DNA of 36,523 nt. Origin: Flavobacterium psychrophilum (GTDB lineage Bacteria > Bacteroidota > Bacteroidia > Flavobacteriales > Flavobacteriaceae). The stretch is taken from positions 1 to 36,523 of the forward strand of contig CALPPS020000014.1 of assembly GCA_943325515.2 (NCBI GenBank), written 5' to 3'. Positions 31,075 to 36,523 of the stretch are shown in pieces (the stretch's first letter is position 1; every line of letters starts with the position of its first letter). The notes beneath the pieces were generated by a model, which did not search any database, was not told where the DNA came from, and saw nothing but the letters and a program-made list of their open reading frames with translations. Position numbers and translations under genes: made by a program.

Positions 31075-32895
31075 TCACTCAATAATCATTTCTTTTAATC
31101 GTTGACGATAACTTTCTAATACATCAATTTTAGATAGGAAACCAAAGTATTTTCCTTTGCTAATAACAGGGAGAATTTGTGTTTTTGAACTTTCAAATTG
31201 TTTTATGATTTTTTCGACTTTATCATCTAATAGAATTAGGCTTTTAGGTTGGCTAATGATCTCATTAATATTCATAAATTTAACTCTATAGGGATTGAAA
31301 ATGATGGCTTTTATTTCTTCAAAATCTACCATACCAATAAGCGTTTTGTGTTCATCTATAATGGGAATTATTTTTTGTTCTGTAGTAGAAAAAATCTCGA
31401 CAACATTTTCTATTGAACTATCTAAAGAAAGAGATTTGTAATTTTTTTGAACCAAATTATAAAAATCGATGCTTTGTAGGATGTTTTTATCTTTATCACT
31501 TGTAAACACATCGCCTTTATCGGCTAAAGCTTTTACATCCATAGAGTGTTTTTCAAATTGCTTTGAAACAGCAAAACTTACGGATGAAACTATCATTAAA
31601 GGTACCATTAAATCATAACCACCAGTAATTTCACCGATAAGAAATATTGCTGTTAAAGGCGCATGAAAGAGTCCGCTTAATATTCCTGCCATGCCTACAA
31701 TGGTAAAATTTGCTATTGGTAAATTATGTGTAAAATTTAAAAGATTTACAGTTTTAGCCACAAAAAAACCTAAATAAGAACCTACAAATAGTGAAGGTGC
31801 AAAATTTCCTCCATTTCCGCCACTACCAAGTGTTAAACCAGTAGCAAAAGCTTTTAAAAGGATAGTTACTCCAACAAAAGCAAGCAAAACCCATTCATTA
31901 CTTTTGAAATTATCTAGTAACGTATTGTCTAATAATATACTTGGATTTTTGGAAGAAAGTGTTTTGATGCTTTCATAGCCTTCTCCAAATAAGGTTGGAA
32001 ATAAGAAAATCAAAAAAGCTAAAAGCATTGCTCCAAATAAGGCTCTGCTGTAACCTTTATTCTTGAAAGTCCCAAAGAATTTTTCAACTTTTTGAAAATT
32101 TCTTGCATGATAAATAGAAGTTAAACCCGCTAAAATTCCTAGTAAAATATAATAGGGCGTATTATGATAATCGAATTTTAGCGTTTGTTCAAAATTTAAT
32201 AATGTATCTCTGCTCAAAACTACTGTTGAAATTAGCGCGCCTGTTGCTGCTGAAATAATAATGGGAATAAAAGCCGCAATTGAAATATCGGTTAGAACTA
32301 CTTCTATAGCAAACAAAACACCAGCAATAGGAGCATTAAAAGCCGCTCCAATTCCTGCAGCAACACCACATGCTAAAAGCAAAATTCTATCTTTTTGTGA
32401 TAGATGATATTTTTGTGCAAAATTGGAGCCAAAAGCTGCGCCAGTAATCACAATTGGACTTTCTAATCCTGCAGAACCACCAAGACCAACGGTTAAGGAA
32501 CTTGTTATAATTTGGGCATACATTTGTTTTTTTGGAATGATTCCGCCTTTTTTGGCAACAGCGTATAACACTTTGGAACTTCCTTTTTCAATTTCATTGT
32601 TCAAAAAATTTTTAACTACAAATACAGTTAATAAAATACCTGCAACCGGAAGTAAACTATTGATATAAGGAAGTTTTAGGAAACCATTTATATCATTAGC
32701 CCAGAGGAATATATTATGGGCAAAACTTTTTAAAATAATTACAGCAAATGAACAAGTAATGGCGACAACTATACTCGCAAAGTAGATAAAATTTCTCTCG
32801 CTTAATTTGTCTTTCAAAAGGAAAACCAAGTTTTCGGCTCTTCTGAAAATACTTCTGAGAACAATTTTAAAAATAGAAGCTTTATTCGATGGCAT
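31075..32895 (-). CDS. CLC-family chloride channel/transporter with C-terminal CBS pair
   Basis: A 606-residue inner-membrane anion transporter. The membrane part (to about residue 460) has the CLC pore elements: GGSAGLESP with the gating glutamate E145, an internal glutamate E198 in GVLFAIEVVL where H+/Cl- exchangers carry theirs, and GGNGGNFAPSLFVG for the GxFxP motif. In place of the canonical GSGIP there is KGSSKV. Both glutamates present suggests proton-coupled exchange, though this is inference. Two CBS domains (about 475-600) may sense adenine nucleotides. Start taken as ATG 32895 (MPSNKASIFK), not a TTG nine bases upstream. No operon partner is clear. Confidence 0.92.
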   Translation of the reverse strand: MPSNKASIFKIVLRSIFRRAENLVFLLKDKLSERNFIYFASIVVAITCSFAVIILKSFAHNIFLWANDINGFLKLPYINSLLPVAGILLTVFVVKNFLNNEIEKGSSKVLYAVAKKGGIIPKKQMYAQIITSSLTVGLGGSAGLESPIVITGAAFGSNFAQKYHLSQKDRILLLACGVAAGIGAAFNAPIAGVLFAIEVVLTDISIAAFIPIIISAATGALISTVVLSRDTLLNFEQTLKFDYHNTPYYILLGILAGLTSIYHARNFQKVEKFFGTFKNKGYSRALFGAMLLAFLIFLFPTLFGEGYESIKTLSSKNPSILLDNTLLDNFKSNEWVLLAFVGVTILLKAFATGLTLGSGGNGGNFAPSLFVGSYLGFFVAKTVNLLNFTHNLPIANFTIVGMAGILSGLFHAPLTAIFLIGEITGGYDLMVPLMIVSSVSFAVSKQFEKHSMDVKALADKGDVFTSDKDKNILQSIDFYNLVQKNYKSLSLDSSIENVVEIFSTTEQKIIPIIDEHKTLIGMVDFEEIKAIIFNPYRVKFMNINEIISQPKSLILLDDKVEKIIKQFESSKTQILPVISKGKYFGFLSKIDVLESYRQRLKEMIIE

Positions 32896-32960
32896 GAATT
32901 CCAAACTTTTGAAATGCTAAAATACGATTTCAAAATTCAATTTCGATAATAAATTCAATT

Positions 32961-33545
32961 TTAAAGTAGGGTTAGTTTATCATTACAATGTTGGCGTAAT
33001 TCTTCAAAATATAAAATGAATTCCTGCTCAAATTCGGTGTAAAATTGTTTTAATTCCACAATTGATTCGTGCATAGCAACTCTATTTTTTGTAAGATGAT
33101 CCATCTGAAATAATATCATTTCTAATTCTTCAATAGAGGCATAACTTACTAACCAATTTCGCCCAATCATATAAGGCAATATTCCTTTTGCTTTTTCTGT
33201 CAGTAAATCATAGTTGTTTTTTAGTAAATGATAAAAGTTACCAACGTAACTTTCTAATTTTTCTTCTGAATATTTATCCCAATTTTTAGCTAAAAAATGA
33301 TCATAAAAAATATCCATTATTACACCCGAATAATGTCCGTATTTTTCATGCAAACGATGTTTACTTTGCCTATAAATAGGATGCATATCAGTAAAACTAT
33401 CAATAGAACGATGCAATAAAATCCCCTTTCTAATTTCAGATTGATAGTTGTTGTAATCGTGCCCTCTAATGCTGTCCGCCATAAAGTTACCGATTTTCAA
33501 TAAATCGTTTTCACCCGAAAGATAAATGTGAGCTAAGAAGTTCAT
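32961..33545 (-). CDS. acpH: acyl carrier protein phosphodiesterase (AcpH-like)
   Basis: Removes the 4'-phosphopantetheine arm from holo-acyl carrier protein. It is a 194-residue HD-related all-helical enzyme. Family signatures are NFLAHIYLS (2-10), GNFMADSIRG, GILLHRSIDSFTDMHP (about 42-57, with the conserved metal-binding H and D) and IMDIFYDHFLAKNW. Length equals the E. coli protein (193). Start: ATG 33545. The activity of the E. coli enzyme is known; whether bacteroidotal homologues share the substrate is assumed. Confidence 0.9.
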   Translation of the reverse strand: MNFLAHIYLSGENDLLKIGNFMADSIRGHDYNNYQSEIRKGILLHRSIDSFTDMHPIYRQSKHRLHEKYGHYSGVIMDIFYDHFLAKNWDKYSEEKLESYVGNFYHLLKNNYDLLTEKAKGILPYMIGRNWLVSYASIEELEMILFQMDHLTKNRVAMHESIVELKQFYTEFEQEFILYFEELRQHCNDKLTLL

Positions 33546-33560
33546 TTTACTAATTTATGA

Positions 33561-33588
33561 ATTTTAAATTATAAATTTTAAATAGAAA
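33561..33588. repeat. imperfect 14-bp tandem between acpH and glmM
   Basis: ATTTTAAATTATAA (33561-33574) and ATTTTAAATAGAAA (33575-33588) match at 11 of 14 positions, in the divergent spacer. AT-rich content makes chance similarity more likely than for the two tandems near the thiamine pyrophosphokinase gene. Confidence 0.4.
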
Positions 33589-33606
33589 TAGAAAATCTCA
33601 ATTCAA

Positions 33607-33614
33607 TATATTTG
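33607..33614 (+). promoter_or_regulatory. -7 box candidate for glmM
   Basis: TATATTTG, a perfect TAnnTTTG, lies 30 bases before the glmM ATG at 33645. No -33 TTG at the usual distance. Confidence 0.5.
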
Positions 33615-33644
33615 TAAATTATAATTGATAACTCTTTACTTAAA

Positions 33645-35042
33645 ATGACATTAATAAAATCTATATCAGGAATTCGTGGTACAATTGGTGGCAAAGTTGG
33701 TGATAATTTAACACCTGTTGATGCAGTGAAATTTGCTTCGGCATATGGAACTTTTCTGAAAAACGTGCAACCTGCAACTCGCAACTCGAAACTTAAAGTA
33801 GTTATTGGTCGTGATGCCCGAATTTCTGGGCCAATGATTCATAATTTGGTAGTGAATACTTTACTAGGATTAGGAATTGATGTTGTAGATTTAGGTTTAT
33901 CAACTACACCAACAGTTGAGATTGCAGTTCCAATGGAAAAAGCCGATGGTGGAATTATTTTAACCGCATCACACAATCCTAAACAATGGAATGCTCTAAA
34001 ATTATTAAACGAAAAAGGAGAGTTTTTGAGTGGTGCCAATGGTGAAAAAATTCTTGAAATTGCCGAAGCAGAAGCTTTTGATTTCTCAGAAGTAGATGAT
34101 TTGGGTGAAATCACGATTAATGATTCCTATATGGATATTCATATTGACGAAGTTTTGGATTTGCCTTTGGTAGATGCTGAAGCTGTTGCCAAACGAAAAT
34201 TTAAAGTGGTTGTGGATGGTGTGAATTCTTCGGGAGGAATAATTATTCCAAATTTATTGGAGCAAATGGGTGTTGAAGTTGTAAAATTGTATTGTGAACC
34301 CAACGGACATTTTCCACATAATCCTGAACCATTAAAAGAACATTTGGGTGATATTTGTAAATTAGTACTTGAAGAAAAAGCTGATTTCGGAATTGTGGTT
34401 GATCCAGATGTTGATAGACTTGCTTTTATTTCCAATGATGGTGAAATGTTTGGAGAAGAATATACATTGGTGGCTTGCGCCGATTATGTGTTGAGCAAAA
34501 CACCGGGAAATACGGTTTCAAATATGTCGTCTTCTCGTGCTTTGAGAGACATCACAACTAAACACAACGGAAACTATCAAGCCAGTGCTGTGGGCGAAGT
34601 GAATGTGGTGGAATTAATGAAAAAAACAAATGCCATTATTGGAGGTGAAGGAAATGGTGGTATTATTTATCCCGAGTTGCATTATGGAAGAGATAGTTTG
34701 GTAGGTGTGGCGTTGTTCCTAACTTATTTGGCAAACCAAGATAAAACTGTTGCTGAACTGCGCGCTTCATATCCACAATATTACATGAGTAAAAATAAAA
34801 TTGAATTAACGCCACAAATTGATGTGGATGCTATTCTTGTTGCCATGACAGAGAAATATAAAAACGAAAACATCTCTACTATTGATGGTGTGAAAATAGA
34901 TTTCGCTACAGAATGGGTTCATTTAAGAAAGTCAAATACCGAACCAATAATCCGTATTTATACCGAATCACCATCGCAAGAATCAGCAGATACATTAGCA
35001 TTGCGAATTATTGATGAAATAAAAGCTGTAGCTGGGATTTAA
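33645..35042 (+). CDS. glmM: phosphoglucosamine mutase (alpha-phosphohexomutase family)
   Basis: Interconverts glucosamine-6-phosphate and glucosamine-1-phosphate on the way to UDP-GlcNAc for peptidoglycan and LPS. 465 residues with the four domains of the family: the active-site loop TASHNP with phosphoserine S109, the metal loop DPDVDRLAF in domain 2, the sugar-binding GEGNGGI in domain 3 and the phosphate-binding RKSNTEPIIRIY in domain 4. A phosphomannomutase/phosphoglucomutase role cannot be excluded from motifs alone. The GEGNGGI loop and overall length are typical of the Bacteroidota enzyme usually annotated GlmM. Start: ATG 33645. It converges on the flippase, sharing stop codon bases. 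Confidence 0.9.
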   Translation: MTLIKSISGIRGTIGGKVGDNLTPVDAVKFASAYGTFLKNVQPATRNSKLKVVIGRDARISGPMIHNLVVNTLLGLGIDVVDLGLSTTPTVEIAVPMEKADGGIILTASHNPKQWNALKLLNEKGEFLSGANGEKILEIAEAEAFDFSEVDDLGEITINDSYMDIHIDEVLDLPLVDAEAVAKRKFKVVVDGVNSSGGIIIPNLLEQMGVEVVKLYCEPNGHFPHNPEPLKEHLGDICKLVLEEKADFGIVVDPDVDRLAFISNDGEMFGEEYTLVACADYVLSKTPGNTVSNMSSSRALRDITTKHNGNYQASAVGEVNVVELMKKTNAIIGGEGNGGIIYPELHYGRDSLVGVALFLTYLANQDKTVAELRASYPQYYMSKNKIELTPQIDVDAILVAMTEKYKNENISTIDGVKIDFATEWVHLRKSNTEPIIRIYTESPSQESADTLALRIIDEIKAVAGI

Positions 35043-36505
35043 TTCAAATTTATAATTTTCAAAAATTTAGAAATCACTCCGTTAATTTCTTCTGAAAGTT
35101 GCGCTTTATAAATCAATATAGCATACAATCCACTTAGTAAAATAGATTTTAATCCAATGTTGATAATAGCATGAAAAGGAAAATCCCAAAAGTAAAACAA
35201 CAAGAAACAAACAGCTAAAATACCAAGAGAATATAAAGTCTTTACAGTAAATGGAAACAAATCCATTTTTTTGATGACAAAAAATAATTTGATGGTGTTA
35301 TAAATCATTACTGTTAGTAATGTAGCAAAAGCCGAACCTTCAATGCCATAAAGTGGAATAAAAATCATGTTCAAAGCTATCATTAATATAACGGTAAAAA
35401 CTCCAAAAAGTAAAACAGTTCTGTAGTGTTTAGTATTGATTATAATCGAATTGTTATTGCCCAAAAGCACATCGTAAAACTTGGATAAACCAATTAGAAA
35501 AACCACTAAAATACCGCCACTGTAATCTTCAGGAATTAGTTGATACATTTCTTTGATATTTACAAAAATGAGTATCATGATAAATCCACCAATTACCTGA
35601 AGATTGATAGCACTTTTTTTATACAAATCGTTGAGTTCGTCGTGCTTGTTTTCGGTCATTAATTTGGCAGTAATTGGGGCAATAATTTGCGTCATGGCTC
35701 TACTTGGCACCGCAATTACGGTTGCAATAAATATTGCTACGGCATATAACGCATTCTGACCGATGTCTTTGTATTGCGGTATCATTACTTTATCAAAATC
35801 TACCAACATTACAGCAACGCCACCAGAAACAATAATAAAACCCGAATATTGCACAATCTCTTTTGCATTTTTTGGAATGACAAATCGTAAAACTGGCATT
35901 TTCACGGAAATAGCATAGAGTTTCATAGCAATCATTTGTGCGAAGTAGGCGAGAGCCACACAATAGACAAAAGTATCTTTGGCAATCCAATCAAAATGGA
36001 CTCCAATCAATAATAGCATTACAATAATCCGTACCAAAACTTCGCTGATAAAATTCCCCATAACGGATTGCATATGTACTTTTGCCCAGGCATAAAACAA
36101 TTCAAAATATGCCATGAATAAACCAATAATAGGAATCAGCCAAAAGAAAGGTTTTAGCGTCGGATTTTCCTCAATCCAGCTGTATGAAATTTGGTCGTAA
36201 AAAAAATAAAACCCTAATCCCAATGGAATGATTAATGCCAAAGGTAAAATCAGCATAAAGGTTAAAAACTCATCGCGTTCTTTTTGATTTTTATAGGAAG
36301 AAAAGAATCTGATTAAAGTATTCTGCGCACCAAAAGCCATTAATGGCATCATGATATTAGCACCAGAAAGTACTGTGGCTACAATTCCGTAGTGCAATTT
36401 TCCGAGAAAATGAGTGTAAAAAAACAACGCGTTAATGGCACCAATCCCAAATCCTAGGAAAGTAATGATGGTGTTTTTTATGGATTGATTTTGTACGATG
36501 CCCAT
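35039..36505 (-). CDS. polysaccharide flippase (Wzx-like, MOP superfamily)
   Basis: A 488-residue membrane protein with about 12-14 hydrophobic helices, of the oligosaccharide flippase type that turns lipid-linked sugar units across the inner membrane. Family features are the N-terminal QSIKNTIITFLGFGIGAIN helix, the FGAQNTLIRFF segment, DFDKVMIPQY (about 238-247) and the helix pairs around IAVPSRAMTQIIAPI. Start: ATG 36505, close to the window end. The TAA stop at 35041-35039 overlaps the glmM TAA at 35040-35042. No glycosyltransferases are visible, so the polymer it serves is unknown. It may belong to a larger operon beyond the edge. Confidence 0.88.
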   Translation of the reverse strand: MGIVQNQSIKNTIITFLGFGIGAINALFFYTHFLGKLHYGIVATVLSGANIMMPLMAFGAQNTLIRFFSSYKNQKERDEFLTFMLILPLALIIPLGLGFYFFYDQISYSWIEENPTLKPFFWLIPIIGLFMAYFELFYAWAKVHMQSVMGNFISEVLVRIIVMLLLIGVHFDWIAKDTFVYCVALAYFAQMIAMKLYAISVKMPVLRFVIPKNAKEIVQYSGFIIVSGGVAVMLVDFDKVMIPQYKDIGQNALYAVAIFIATVIAVPSRAMTQIIAPITAKLMTENKHDELNDLYKKSAINLQVIGGFIMILIFVNIKEMYQLIPEDYSGGILVVFLIGLSKFYDVLLGNNNSIIINTKHYRTVLLFGVFTVILMIALNMIFIPLYGIEGSAFATLLTVMIYNTIKLFFVIKKMDLFPFTVKTLYSLGILAVCFLLFYFWDFPFHAIINIGLKSILLSGLYAILIYKAQLSEEINGVISKFLKIINLN

Positions 36506-36523
36506 GTTTTGTTTTAGGATTTA

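Overview
The window is a stretch of chromosome from a low-G+C member of the Bacteroidota, most likely the family Flavobacteriaceae and close to Flavobacterium. The evidence is: AT-rich spacers; gene starts without Shine-Dalgarno sequences but with Bacteroidota promoter boxes (TAnnTTTG at -7); a TonB-dependent receptor paired with a DUF4249 lipoprotein; a eukaryote-like NADP isocitrate dehydrogenase; a fused E1 alpha/beta 2-oxoacid dehydrogenase; a cyclophilin-FKBP fusion; a long NusB; and a PUR-domain DUF3276 protein. No rRNA, tRNA, CRISPR array or insertion sequence was recognised.

Layout. 1-1390: the 5' end of a leftward gene, a solitary tyrosine recombinase (244-1074) and, after it, a striking array of about six 21-22 bp repeats (1154-1272) whose core also occurs upstream of the recombinase. 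1391-5207: leftward uvrB, rlmF and thiamine pyrophosphokinase. 5311-8506: DUF4249 lipoprotein and its TonB-dependent receptor. 8647-9327: a secreted protein of unknown function. 9374-11995: isocitrate dehydrogenase, ribosomal protein bL19 and trmD. 12084-13424: rightward dual-family prolyl isomerase and a small c-type cytochrome lipoprotein. 13468-15871: a small membrane protein, DUF3276 and an ABC exporter. 15981-16315: the eroded remains of a leucine dehydrogenase-like gene. 16396-18116: nusB, DUF1573 lipoprotein and yajC. 18196-21891: peptidase T and the fused E1. 22076-27304: a three-gene unit of MBOAT acyltransferase, SGNH-like protein and an outer-membrane protein with a dead M1-peptidase domain. 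27396-31015: LOG-family protein and uvrA. 31075-33545: CLC chloride transporter and AcpH. 33645-36505: glmM convergent with a polysaccharide flippase, their stop codons sharing TTAA.

Most genes are housekeeping: excision repair (uvrA and uvrB, but far apart), translation (bL19, TrmD, RlmF), transcription (NusB), secretion (YajC), central metabolism (isocitrate dehydrogenase, E1) and envelope precursors (GlmM, flippase). The less ordinary parts are the recombinase with its repeat array, the MBOAT/SGNH/outer-membrane unit, which looks like a cell-surface O-acylation and display system, the dehydrogenase relic with its promoter still in place, the palindrome at the nusB promoter, and a possible bL19 leader RNA. 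Several spacers carry short tandem duplications with periods of 7, 8 or 14 bp.
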